DNA of 64,000 bases from Sulfuritalea hydrogenivorans sk43H (lineage in GTDB: Bacteria; Pseudomonadota; Gammaproteobacteria; Burkholderiales; Rhodocyclaceae), in NCBI RefSeq assembly GCF_000828635.1, contig NZ_AP012547.1, forward strand, positions 930,001-994,000. Reading direction: 5' to 3'. The notes beneath the pieces were generated by a model that was not told where the DNA came from, made no database searches, and saw only the letters and a program-made list of their open reading frames with translations. The position numbers and the translations under genes are program-made. Numbering within the stretch: the first letter of the stretch is position 1; every line of letters begins with the position of its first letter. Below are positions 27,307 to 36,157 of this stretch, piece after piece.

Positions 27307-28685
27307 AAATTCTGGTTGTAGAAGACGACGATGCCTTGCGCGATGCGCTGCTGATCACGCTTGAGGCGGCCGGACATCATGTCACCGGGGTTGACGGCGG
27401 CCCGGCGGCGCTGGTTGCCCTTGCACGCAATCCGTTCAGCATGGTGGTCTCCGACCTGCGCATGGATCCGATGGATGGCCTGACGCTGCTGGGCGAGATC
27501 CGCAGCCAGCATCCGGGGCTGCCGGTGTTGTTGATGACGGCCTTCGGCGACGTGGACAAGGCGGTTGCCGCGATGCGCGGCGGGGCCTGCGATTTCATGC
27601 TGAAGCCCTTCGAACCGAAGACCCTGATCGAGCAAATCGCGCGCTACGCCGTCCCGCCGCCGCCCGCCGACGGCGTGATTGCCGCCGACCCGAAAACGCG
27701 CGAGACCCTGCTGCTCGCCGCGCGCGTGGCGAAGACCGATGCCACTGTGCTGCTCACCGGAGAATCAGGCGTTGGCAAGGAAGTGTTCGCTCGCTACATC
27801 CACGACCAGTCGGCGCGGGCCGGTGGACCCTTTGTCGCGATCAACTGTGCCGCGATACCTGACAACCTGCTCGAAGCAACGCTTTTCGGCTACGAGAAGG
27901 GGGCTTTTACCGGTGCCCAAACCGCACAGGCCGGAAAGTTCGAGCAGGCCAATGGCGGCACCTTGTTGCTTGATGAAATATCCGAAATGCCGCTTGGCCT
28001 GCAGGCCAAGCTGTTGCGGGTGCTGCAGGAGCGCGAAGTCGAGCGCGTGGGCGGCAAGAAGCCGGTAGCTCTGGATATCCGCGTGCTGGCCACCAGCAAT
28101 CGCGACATGGCCGGCGAGGTTCGCACCGGGCGTTTCCGCGAAGACCTCTACTATCGACTCAATGTGTTCCCGCTGGAAATTCCTTCGCTGCGTCAGCGCC
28201 CCGGCGACATCCTGCCCCTGGCCCGGCATTGCCTCGCGCGACAGGCGGCCACCTCGCGCCGGGCGGCAAGATTTGCCGCCGCGGCTGAAGCTCGGTTGGC
28301 AGCCTACCCCTGGCCAGGCAACGTACGCGAACTGGAGAACGTGGTTCAGCGCGCCCTGATCATGACCCCGGGCGAACTGATTGAGGCCGACAGCCTGCCG
28401 CTCAATGGCACCACGGCGTTCCCGAACGGGGAAGCCCCGGCCGTTGCGGCGAGCATGGCAGGCGCCGTGCCGTCAGCGCCGACTCCCTCCGAAACCCAGG
28501 CCAGTAGCGGATCTCCAGCCAACATGAGAGACCTGGAGCGGCAGCACATTCTGGACACCCTGACCAAATGCGGCGGTTCGCGCAAAAAGGCAGTGGCAAT
28601 TCTCGGCATCTCGGAGCGTACCCTGCGCTACAAACTATCCCAGTATCGGGCCGAGGGATTTTTCAGCGAAGACGAGGATGCGTAG
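27291..28685 (+). CDS. fleR: FleR-like sigma-54-dependent response regulator
   Basis: The 464-residue protein has a receiver domain (phospho-acceptor Asp in [12 protein letters not shown]), a sigma-54 AAA+ domain with Walker A GESGVGKE, the sigma-54 contact loop GAFTGA and Walker [13 protein letters not shown], and a Fis-type helix-turn-helix at the C-terminus ([20 protein letters not shown]). It should activate the four sigma-54 promoters in this window. Pairing with the overlapping FleS-like kinase is clear. The coding sequence contains one copy of the shared palindrome (28264-28278). Confidence 0.93.
   Translation: MSDSLKILVVEDDDALRDALLITLEAAGHHVTGVDGGPAALVALARNPFSMVVSDLRMDPMDGLTLLGEIRSQHPGLPVLLMTAFGDVDKAVAAMRGGACDFMLKPFEPKTLIEQIARYAVPPPPADGVIAADPKTRETLLLAARVAKTDATVLLTGESGVGKEVFARYIHDQSARAGGPFVAINCAAIPDNLLEATLFGYEKGAFTGAQTAQAGKFEQANGGTLLLDEISEMPLGLQAKLLRVLQEREVERVGGKKPVALDIRVLATSNRDMAGEVRTGRFREDLYYRLNVFPLEIPSLRQRPGDILPLARHCLARQAATSRRAARFAAAAEARLAAYPWPGNVRELENVVQRALIMTPGELIEADSLPLNGTTAFPNGEAPAVAASMAGAVPSAPTPSETQASSGSPANMRDLERQHILDTLTKCGGSRKKAVAILGISERTLRYKLSQYRAEGFFSEDEDA
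28264..28278. promoter_or_regulatory. Palindrome CGGCAA-GAT-TTGCCG inside fleR
   Basis: The fourth copy lies in the fleR coding sequence about 420 bp upstream of the fliE sigma-54 promoter, a distance still workable for enhancer looping. Flanking bases extend the symmetry to GGCGGCAA...TTGCCGCC. It encodes Ala/Arg-rich sequence, so chance or codon bias is a real alternative. Confidence 0.35.
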
Positions 28686-28700
28686 GCGGCAAATGGAAAC

Positions 28701-28716
28701 CGGCACGTTGTTTGCT
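28701..28716 (+). promoter_or_regulatory. Sigma-54 promoter of fliE
   Basis: CGGCACGTTGTTTGCT matches TGGCACG-N4-TTGCW at every position except the first, with correct GG-GC spacing. It lies in the fleR-fliE gap, 36 bases before the fliE ATG. A CGGCAA half-site precedes it at 28687-28692. Confidence 0.85.
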
Positions 28717-28752
28717 CTTTCATTCCCGAGCGAATTCAAGTAATGTTTCCCC

Positions 28753-29079
28753 ATGGCCATCGATACACGACAAATTGACCAGATGCTCTCCGAGCTGCGT
28801 TCCGCCTCTGCCCTGGCGGGGAGCAAGCCGGCGGGTAATGCCGCGCCTGCGGACGGACCGGATTTTTCGCAAGTCCTGAAGTCCACCATCGATCAGGTCA
28901 ATGCCGCCCAGCAGCAGGCGCACAAGATGGCCGAGGATTTTTCCAGCGGACAGAGCAACGTTAACCTGCAGGACGTCATGGTGAACCTGCAGAAGGCCAA
29001 CTTGTCGTTCCAGCAGATGGTTCAGGTCAGGAACAAACTGGTGTCGGCATATCACGACATCATGAATATCCAGGTTTAA
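28753..29079 (+). CDS. fliE: FliE, MS ring-rod junction protein
   Basis: The 108-residue protein matches FliE: TRQIDQMLSELRSASALAGS, DFSQVLKSTIDQVNAAQQQA and C-terminal VMVNLQKANLSFQQMVQVRN followed by KLVSAYHDIMNIQV. FliE links the MS ring to the rod and is needed for rod export. Here it is separated from fliF and stands alone behind its own sigma-54 promoter, after fleSR. The flagellar genes then stop, and the type I secretion genes begin on the other strand. Confidence 0.94.
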   Translation: MAIDTRQIDQMLSELRSASALAGSKPAGNAAPADGPDFSQVLKSTIDQVNAAQQQAHKMAEDFSSGQSNVNLQDVMVNLQKANLSFQQMVQVRNKLVSAYHDIMNIQV

Positions 29080-29139
29080 GTTCGCGTCGCGTTTCCGGGC
29101 CCTGGATGTCGTGCGTGTGACGTTCGGCCTGGACGAGCA

Positions 29140-30591
29140 CTATCCTTCCGGAGTGTCCCCGCCTCCCAGCGCCTTGTAGAGTTGCGCCGCCGTGCTCAGC
29201 TGGGCGCGGCGGACCTGGACTGCGCCTTGTTGCGAGGCAAACAGTTCCCTCTGCGCATCCAGCACTTCCAGGTAGCTGATGCTTCCCGATTTGAAGCGCA
29301 TCTCGGCGACGGTCAGGCGCTCCTGATGCGCCTTGACCGTGGCTTCCGTAGCGCGCCGCTGGTCGGCCAGGCTGGCGCGGGTGGACAAAAGATCGGAAAC
29401 CTCACGAAACGCCTGCTGGATGGTTTTTTCGTAGTCGGCGACAGCCGAGTTTCTTCTTGCCTCGGCAATGGCTTCGAAACCTGCTGTCCTGCCGCCATCG
29501 AAAAGGGGTAGTGACAGCGCCGGCTGATATGTCCAGTTGCCCGACCCGGGTCCGAAAAGCGCCGAGAGGCTGCGGCTGGCGAGACCAATGCCGACGGTGA
29601 GCAATATTTTGGGAAGAAAAGCGGCCCGTGCCGCGGCAACATTCGCGTTGGCTTCCCTCAGGCGATGTTCGGCTGCAATGACATCGGGCCTCGCATACAG
29701 CACCTCTGACGGGATTCCAGGCGCAAGGTCGTTACGCACCTCCTGCTCGTGAAGCTTTCGTCCCTTCGGCAGATCAATGGCCGGATTGCCCACCAGCATG
29801 AACAGGGCATGTTCGGTATTTGCCTGCTGATTTTCGAGAACGGCAAGCTCGGCCTCGACAAAATGGAAAGCGCCTTCCGCGAGAAGATAGTCCGACCGTG
29901 CGGCGGCGCCCAGTTCCATGCCGCGCTTCACCAGATCGCGATTCTTTCGTCTTGATTCGATCGCGGTGCGCGTGATGTCGATTCGCTCGTTCAATTCCAG
30001 CAACGTGAAATACAGATTCGCCACTTCCGCAATCAGCGTTATCCGCATCGCCCGGCTTGCCGACTCGCTTGCCAGATAGCTTGCCCGCGCCGCTTCGGAG
30101 AGGTTGGCGATGCGGCCCCAGAAGTCCAGTTCGAACGAGACGACGGTGAGGTTGAGCTCTGTGCGCTCGGTGGTTACCGGACGATCGGTGCCGGTGAAGG
30201 CGGCGGGGATTTTGCTCTTGGTCTTGTTCGCCGCCAGGCTGGCTGATGGCAGCCGGTCGGCGTTGGCAATGCCATACTGGGCACGGGTCTCCGCAACCCG
30301 TGCCAGGGCCATTTTCAGATCACTGTTGTGTTCCAGGGCGCTGGTGATGAGTGCCTGCAATCTTTGATCCTGGAAAAAGCTGCGCCACTGGATCTGGGCA
30401 ACAGGAGTTGCCTCTGCCCCGGGTGTACTTTGTCGCCATTGAGCCGGAATGCCGGAGGCGGGGCGTTGATAGTCGCCGACTTCGGCGCAACCCGTCGCCA
30501 GTCCGACGATGCAGGCAAGCATGCCGATGGGTATCGCGGAACCCTGCCGGAGCCGGCATGTTCCATTCGGCCCGGATGGGCGACGGGACAT
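29140..30591 (-). CDS. Outer-membrane factor lipoprotein (NodT/OprM-like) of a type I system
   Basis: The 483-residue protein has a lipobox (VGLATGC at about residues 29-35) followed by VGDYQRPASGIPAQW, the start typical of RND-type outer-membrane factors, and two repeats of the TolC fold. TolC-family proteins form the trimeric outer-membrane and periplasmic channel. Its stop lies next to the HlyD-type adaptor gene, one base from it, so the two belong together. Most type I systems use a non-lipidated TolC; this one uses a lipoprotein of the multidrug-efflux branch, which is uncommon and worth noting. Confidence 0.85.
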   Translation of the reverse strand: MSRRPSGPNGTCRLRQGSAIPIGMLACIVGLATGCAEVGDYQRPASGIPAQWRQSTPGAEATPVAQIQWRSFFQDQRLQALITSALEHNSDLKMALARVAETRAQYGIANADRLPSASLAANKTKSKIPAAFTGTDRPVTTERTELNLTVVSFELDFWGRIANLSEAARASYLASESASRAMRITLIAEVANLYFTLLELNERIDITRTAIESRRKNRDLVKRGMELGAAARSDYLLAEGAFHFVEAELAVLENQQANTEHALFMLVGNPAIDLPKGRKLHEQEVRNDLAPGIPSEVLYARPDVIAAEHRLREANANVAAARAAFLPKILLTVGIGLASRSLSALFGPGSGNWTYQPALSLPLFDGGRTAGFEAIAEARRNSAVADYEKTIQQAFREVSDLLSTRASLADQRRATEATVKAHQERLTVAEMRFKSGSISYLEVLDAQRELFASQQGAVQVRRAQLSTAAQLYKALGGGDTPEG

Positions 30592-30592
30592 G

Positions 30593-31981
30593 TCAGGGCT
30601 CCTTGAGCGACTCGAACAGCCGGCGCGAAATCGGGGCCATCAGATAGGACATGAAGCTGCGTTCGCCGGTCTTGATCACGACTTCGGTAGACATGCCCGG
30701 GCGCAGCTGGCGCCCCTTCAACTTGGCGATTCCATCGGTGGTCACTTCGACTCGCGCGAGGTAGTAGGGTGAGGCGTTGGGGGGTTCATGGCGATCACCC
30801 GATACCGACTGGACGCGCCCCTGAACGACGATTGACGGGGTATCGGGGAAAGTGGAAATTCGAATGTCGGTATCAAGACCCGACTTGACCCGGCTTGCAG
30901 CCGTGATGGGCACTTGCACATCAATCAGCAGCTTGTCGCCGGCGGGAACGATTTCCATCAGTTTGCTGTTTGGCGAGATAACCACGCCGGGAGCTTGCGC
31001 AATCATGGCGACGACTTGACCCGAGAGGGGCGCGCGAACTGTCATTCGTTCCAGGTCGGCGTCGGCGTCTTTCAGCCTTTCGGTCAGGTTGGCGACTTCG
31101 CGGCGGGTTTCGGTAGCCTGGGTTTCGACATCCTTGAGATACTCCTGACGACGCTGGAGCTCGCGCAAGCGAATCTCCGCGCCGCTGCTGCCCTCCCGGG
31201 CGATACGGGCTTCAAGCTCGCTGGTGACGCTGGTCAGCTCTGCAAGCTGGCGCTCCTGCTCAAGCAGGCGATTGCGCGGGGTATATCCCTCCTCGACCAG
31301 CGGTCGGGTGCTTTCGATTTCCTTCCGCAACGACTCGGCCTGCTGGCGACGCGCATAGAGCTGATTGCGGGCTCCCGTCGCCTGAATCCGTGAAGCGGCC
31401 AGGTTCTCCTGCAGAATGGCCAATTCGCCCCTGAATGCATCCTGCCGTGCGCGGAACAGCGCTTCTTGCGCGCGCAGCAAATCCTGTCGTCCAAGTTGCG
31501 CTGCATGGGTAACGATCTCTTCCGGAAACGCCAGTCGTGCCGCAAAGGTTTGCTCGGCGGTTAGTCGCGCCAGCTTGGCAACTGCCGCGATGTACTCATG
31601 GAGCACGGTATCGCGTGCCGATTGGGCGCGGACCGCATCCAGTTCCAGAAGGATGTCGCCTTCCTTAACGGCCTGGTTCTCGCGGACCTTGACCGTCGAT
31701 ACCGTGCCGCCGGTAAGGTGGGAGATGGTCTTGCGATGCGATTCAACGACGACAACGCCGGGGGCCGGAATTCCTTCGTCAAGCGGTGCGAAAACCGCCC
31801 ATAGCGCGGTAACGACGAGACCGAAGAAGATCACCCGGTAGCCAAAGGAGATCGCATCGCTTGGATCGTCGATGTTCTCCGCAGGATATCCCGTACCGAC
31901 GGCAGCCATTTCGGGACGAGCAATATCCTGGCCTGCTGGTCGGCGCAGCAATTTGCGCCACCATGAATCGCTAGCGGCCAT
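30593..31981 (-). CDS. HlyD-family membrane fusion protein of type I secretion
   Basis: The 462-residue product has one N-terminal membrane helix (about 52-70), a lipoyl/barrel half (PAPGVVVVESHRKTISHLTG, then VKVRENQAVKEGDILLELDA), a long coiled coil (about 130-290), and the second half ending GMSTEVVIKTGERSFMSYLM. That is the PrtE/HlyD adaptor pattern. It bridges the ABC exporter in the inner membrane and the outer-membrane factor. It lies between the two genes, on the same strand. Confidence 0.9.
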   Translation of the reverse strand: MAASDSWWRKLLRRPAGQDIARPEMAAVGTGYPAENIDDPSDAISFGYRVIFFGLVVTALWAVFAPLDEGIPAPGVVVVESHRKTISHLTGGTVSTVKVRENQAVKEGDILLELDAVRAQSARDTVLHEYIAAVAKLARLTAEQTFAARLAFPEEIVTHAAQLGRQDLLRAQEALFRARQDAFRGELAILQENLAASRIQATGARNQLYARRQQAESLRKEIESTRPLVEEGYTPRNRLLEQERQLAELTSVTSELEARIAREGSSGAEIRLRELQRRQEYLKDVETQATETRREVANLTERLKDADADLERMTVRAPLSGQVVAMIAQAPGVVISPNSKLMEIVPAGDKLLIDVQVPITAASRVKSGLDTDIRISTFPDTPSIVVQGRVQSVSGDRHEPPNASPYYLARVEVTTDGIAKLKGRQLRPGMSTEVVIKTGERSFMSYLMAPISRRLFESLKEP

Positions 31982-32127
31982 GGCGAAGACTGGCTGGGAA
32001 CATTAATCGCATTCGAACATCTTAGTGCCGGCGGTCTTTGCCAAAGACGTACAAAAACAGGGGAAATGCGAGTCTTCCCGGCGGCTTGGCCCGATGTGCT
32101 CCGGGTCGGTCCGGAGGATATGGCTGC

Positions 32128-33858
32128 TCAGGTCTGGGCAGCCGCTGCCGCGGAGGCCAGCTTGGCCATGACTTGCTCGCGAGGACCGTAGAGCAGAACC
32201 TGTCCCTCCTGCATGACCAGAATCAGATCGCAATTGCGGATTGCGATCGGCCGGTGGCTCACAATCATCACCGTCTGCCCACGCTGCTTTGCTTGCTGCA
32301 GGGCGGTGTCCAGTGCAAGTTCTCCGGCTTCGTCCAGATTGGCGTTCGGCTCGTCCAGGACCAGCAATGGCGGGTCGCCATACATTGCACGGGCAAGGGC
32401 GATGCGCTGGCGCTGCCCGCCTGACAGGAAGGCGCCATTGGCACCCACCTGGGTGCCGTAACCATCTGCCATCTGCAAGACCATTTCATGCACGCCGGCA
32501 GATCGTGCTGCCGCAATGACCTTGTCGCTGTCGAGCGGGCCCAGACGCGCGATGTTTTCGGCGACCGTACCTTCGATCAGTTCAACGTCCTGGGGTACAT
32601 AGCCGATATAAGGCCCCAGCTGATCGCGCCGCCATGTACGAAGATCGGCCCCATCGAGACGCACGGTTCCCATGCGAGGAGCCCAGACCCCGGTAATCAA
32701 TCGAACCAGCGTGGATTTTCCCGAGGCGCTGGAACCCACGATCGCGACGATGACCCCGGCCGGGATTTTCAGATTGACACTCTGGACGAACGGTGCCGAC
32801 GCACCCGGCGGGCCACCAAAGACTCCTTCCAGGGTGACCTCTCCCTTGGGCGGAGGCAAGGTCACGCCCGAGTACTCCTTGTCCGCATGGCGCAGGGCGT
32901 CATCAAGGCGTCGCCAGCATTCGGTGGTCGTCCCGAGTTGTGACCAGGTCATCAGGAGGGATTCGATAGGTCCGGAAATCCGGCTGGATAACAGCATCGC
33001 GGCAAACACGATGGATGGCGAGACGTCGGTGGATAGAAACAGAAAGCCGCCGACCCCCATCGCAACCGACTGGTTCGCCATCCGAACAAACTTCGACACG
33101 CCCTGGGTGAAGCCGGCCCGATCACTGGCTATCGCCTGATGCACCAGATGGCGTTCCTGCTTTTTCTGCCAGCGCTCCAGCATCATCGGGAACATGCCCA
33201 TCGCTTCTATTACTTCCCCGTGCCGCATGTTGGTTGCCACGAACTGCGAGGTCTCTGCTGCGCTGTTGTTGGAATCGGCCAGCGGCGTTCGAACCGAGCG
33301 GTCGGTGATGTAGGTCAGAATCATCATCACGATGGCTCCGCCAAGAACGACCAGGGCAAGCAGCGGATGAATCATCAGCGTAACCAGAAGGAATATGGGT
33401 ACCCATGGTGCATCGAGCGCAGCCAGCACGGCATATCCGGTAAGGAAGGATCGCACCTGGGCGAGATCTCCCAGCAGGCGGCGGCCGTCGCCCAGCTTTT
33501 CCACCTCGAACCGATGTGATAAGGAGAGCAGTCTTGGACCGATACGACGATCCAGTCGCACCCCGAGCCTGACCAGAACTCGCGAACGGGCCCATTCCAG
33601 TGCGCCCATGACGGCAAAGATGGCCAGGACGAGGAGCGTCAGCATGAGCAGGGTCATCATGTTTCGGCTGGTCATGACGCGATCCGACACTTGCATCATG
33701 TAGACCGTCGGCGCGAGCATCAAAAGGTTGATCACGGCGCTGAATACAAACACCGCGAGCCACGCCTGGCGCGATTCGAGCAGGATCCCGAGCAGGGGCG
33801 ACGGTTGCGATTTGCTACCGGAGGCCAGTGCCGCGCGTAAAGACATTGAGGACATCAT
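32128..33858 (-). CDS. Type I secretion ABC transporter (PrtD-like)
   Basis: This 576-residue protein fuses a six-helix membrane domain (starting about residue 32) to an ATPase domain with Walker A VGSSASGKSTL, signature LSGGQRQRIALARA and Walker B LLVLDEPNANLD. There is no N-terminal C39 peptidase-like domain, so it resembles PrtD/AprD exporters. These recognise an uncleaved C-terminal signal in substrates such as proteases, S-layer proteins and adhesins. The closest candidate substrate is the 4918-residue protein encoded 7 kb away. Confidence 0.92.
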   Translation of the reverse strand: MMSSMSLRAALASGSKSQPSPLLGILLESRQAWLAVFVFSAVINLLMLAPTVYMMQVSDRVMTSRNMMTLLMLTLLVLAIFAVMGALEWARSRVLVRLGVRLDRRIGPRLLSLSHRFEVEKLGDGRRLLGDLAQVRSFLTGYAVLAALDAPWVPIFLLVTLMIHPLLALVVLGGAIVMMILTYITDRSVRTPLADSNNSAAETSQFVATNMRHGEVIEAMGMFPMMLERWQKKQERHLVHQAIASDRAGFTQGVSKFVRMANQSVAMGVGGFLFLSTDVSPSIVFAAMLLSSRISGPIESLLMTWSQLGTTTECWRRLDDALRHADKEYSGVTLPPPKGEVTLEGVFGGPPGASAPFVQSVNLKIPAGVIVAIVGSSASGKSTLVRLITGVWAPRMGTVRLDGADLRTWRRDQLGPYIGYVPQDVELIEGTVAENIARLGPLDSDKVIAAARSAGVHEMVLQMADGYGTQVGANGAFLSGGQRQRIALARAMYGDPPLLVLDEPNANLDEAGELALDTALQQAKQRGQTVMIVSHRPIAIRNCDLILVMQEGQVLLYGPREQVMAKLASAAAAAQT

Positions 33859-34218
33859 GCAATGCTATGGCACCCGAACCTTCTGTCTATTTGCTAACAG
33901 GACCATAAAATTGGCGCTTTCCGTAGATTGAACGGGATATCGGGATGCATTGCCAACCAGTTCGGGTTCCGCCATGAAGGAACTCGGGTATTCGTGGCAA
34001 TGGATGAGAAGGCCGGTAATTCCCCCTTTTCGTCGGCGACGCGAAATCGCAAAGCATCGCTATGCTTGTCCGATGGCATGTCCTTGTCGACCTGAAAAAG
34101 GGAGCCCGATCGGCTCTCGACCGCCTTTGGCAAATGGCTGCACTCGCCAGGCCACCTTCGCATGAAGGCGCGGCAGACAGTCCGGCGCAAGGGTTCTGAA
34201 GAGTCCACGAGGGATGGT
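33859..34218. other. Divergent intergenic region between the ABC exporter and the GT41 gene
   Basis: This 360-base stretch separates two divergent operons and must hold both promoters. I found no convincing sigma-28, sigma-54 or strong -35/-10 pair. Short open frames in it lack Shine-Dalgarno sequences and resemble nothing, so I do not call them genes. Confidence 0.5.
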
Positions 34219-36093
34219 ATGAACGATTTGCAGCAGATTCTGGTCAGCGCAATCCAGGCGCAGGAGCGCGGCGAGATAGATGAAGCCGTGCGGCTGTTCA
34301 AGGCGGCGCTGGAAATGCATCCCGGTCATCCGGCTGCCTGCTACTCGCTCGGTGTGATTGCCATCCGGCGGGAAGATCCCGCCGATGCCCTGCATTGGGC
34401 CGAGGTCGGAATGGCGGCGGCACCCGGATACGCTCCGCTGCGTTTTCTGGCCGGGTCGGCGTTGCGAGCGGCGGGTGCGAGCGGCGAGGCTGCCCTGCAG
34501 CGTTTCGACGAGGCCATTGCCCTGCAGCCGGATTACATAGAAGCATTGGTCAATAGCGGCGTGGCCCTTCGCGACATGCTCCGTCACAAGGAAGCGCTCG
34601 AACGGTTCAATCAGGTGTTGGCGATCAACCCGGACTACACGACCGCATTGGCCAACTGTGCCGTTCTGCTTACCGAATTCAAGCAGAGCGAAGAAGCGAT
34701 AGCGATGTTCAAGCATCTGCTGGAGGTGCAGCCTGACTATGACTATGGGCCAGGCCTGCTTTGTTTCGAACGCTTGCATGTCTGCGACTGGACTGACTAC
34801 GATGAGACCGTCAATAAAATCATCGGGGAAGTCCGGGCCGGACGCCGCAGTTGCAAGTCGCTGGCAATGATGGCGATTTCCGATTTTGCCGGGGATCATT
34901 TCCAGTCAGCCCGGATTTTTGGCGAACATCTCTATCCGTCAGGGTCGAGGCGCCTGTGGCAGGGCGAGGTTTATCGGCATGACCGGATTCGCCTGGCCTA
35001 TATCTCGCCCGATTTGCGGGAGCATCCGGTCGGCCACCTGATGGCCGGGGTATTCGAACATCACGACAGGTCGCGATTCGAACTTATCGCGATTTCCCTG
35101 GGAATAGATGACAAGAGCCGCTTGCGTGGGCGAATGCTGAAGGCGTTCGACCGATTCATCGACGCCAAGACCATGAGTCCGCCGCAGATCGCTCAGCTGA
35201 TCCGCTCCCTCGAAGTGGATGTCGCCGTGGATCTTGCGGGTTACACCGCCGATTCCCATCCCGAGGTACTGGCGCAGCGGCCGGCGCCCGTGCAGGTCAA
35301 TTTTCTGGGTTATGCCGGATCGATGGGCGTCGACTACATGGATTACCTGATAGCCGACCGTCACGTGGCCCCGCGCGAACACTGGCCCTATTACAGCGAA
35401 AAGATCGTATATATGCCGGACGCGTATTTACCGACCGACGGCAGTGTTGAGATACCTGAAGAGGCTCCGGGTCGCTCGGCTTACGGCTTGCCGGAAACCG
35501 GTCTGGTGTTTTGTGCCTTCAGCCATGACTACAAGATTTCGCCCGGGATATTCGCCATCTGGATGCGCTTGCTCAAGCGCACCAAGGGAAGCGTTTTGTG
35601 GCTCATGTCGCGCAGCGAGATCAGCCAGAAAAATCTCTGGGCCGCGGCAGAGGCGCAGGGTGTTGACGCAGCGCGATTGATATTTGCGACTCGCGTGCCG
35701 CGGGTCGAGGACCATCTCGCGCGGTATCGGCTGGCTGACTTCTTCCTGGATACCTATCCCTACAATGCCCATACTACGGCTGCCGACGCGTTGATGGCCG
35801 GGGTTCCGGTGGTGACATGCATGGGTGAGGCTTTTCACGCACGAGTCGCCGGCAGCCTGGTACATGCTGCCGGCCTGCCCGAACTGGCCACGCATTCGCT
35901 GGCTGACTACGAAGCGCTGGCCCTGGCCCTGGCTGCCCAGCCAGAAAGAGTCAGCCGCCTGAAGGCGCATTTGCGCGAGACGCGTGCCAGCAGTCCGCTG
36001 TTCGATACCGCAAATTTCTGCCGCAACCTCGAGGCCATCTACATTTCCATGTGGCGCAAGTATCGCCTCGGAACAGCGCCGGACTCACTATGA
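34219..36093 (+). CDS. TPR-containing O-GlcNAc-transferase-like glycosyltransferase (GT41/SPINDLY type)
   Basis: With ATG 34219 (behind GAGGGAT) the protein has 624 residues. Residues about 1-190 are TPR repeats (CYSLGVIAIRREDPADALHW, LVNSGVALRDMLRHKEALER). Residues about 250-620 form a GT41 domain: RLAYISPDLREHPVGHLM, VDLAGYTADSHPEVLAQRPA, VQVNFLGYAGSMGVDYMDYL, FSHDYKISPGIF (Lys expected to bind the nucleotide sugar) and TYPYNAHTTAADALMAGVPV. GT41 enzymes add a sugar to Ser/Thr of cytoplasmic proteins. In this locus the giant Thr/Ser-rich repeat protein is an attractive acceptor; flagellin is the main alternative. The acceptor is inferred. Confidence 0.9.
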   Translation: MNDLQQILVSAIQAQERGEIDEAVRLFKAALEMHPGHPAACYSLGVIAIRREDPADALHWAEVGMAAAPGYAPLRFLAGSALRAAGASGEAALQRFDEAIALQPDYIEALVNSGVALRDMLRHKEALERFNQVLAINPDYTTALANCAVLLTEFKQSEEAIAMFKHLLEVQPDYDYGPGLLCFERLHVCDWTDYDETVNKIIGEVRAGRRSCKSLAMMAISDFAGDHFQSARIFGEHLYPSGSRRLWQGEVYRHDRIRLAYISPDLREHPVGHLMAGVFEHHDRSRFELIAISLGIDDKSRLRGRMLKAFDRFIDAKTMSPPQIAQLIRSLEVDVAVDLAGYTADSHPEVLAQRPAPVQVNFLGYAGSMGVDYMDYLIADRHVAPREHWPYYSEKIVYMPDAYLPTDGSVEIPEEAPGRSAYGLPETGLVFCAFSHDYKISPGIFAIWMRLLKRTKGSVLWLMSRSEISQKNLWAAAEAQGVDAARLIFATRVPRVEDHLARYRLADFFLDTYPYNAHTTAADALMAGVPVVTCMGEAFHARVAGSLVHAAGLPELATHSLADYEALALALAAQPERVSRLKAHLRETRASSPLFDTANFCRNLEAIYISMWRKYRLGTAPDSL

Positions 36094-36157
36094 GGAGGTG
36101 GGGCGTAGATCGGCGACGATTGATGATATTCGGCTATCCGGACCGGCTGGGCTAGCG

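Noticed and set aside
33894-34301. Short minus-strand frame in the ABC exporter-GT41 gap (and 34060-34899)
   Set aside because: No start signal, no recognisable protein, and it overlaps the well-supported GT41 gene on the other strand.
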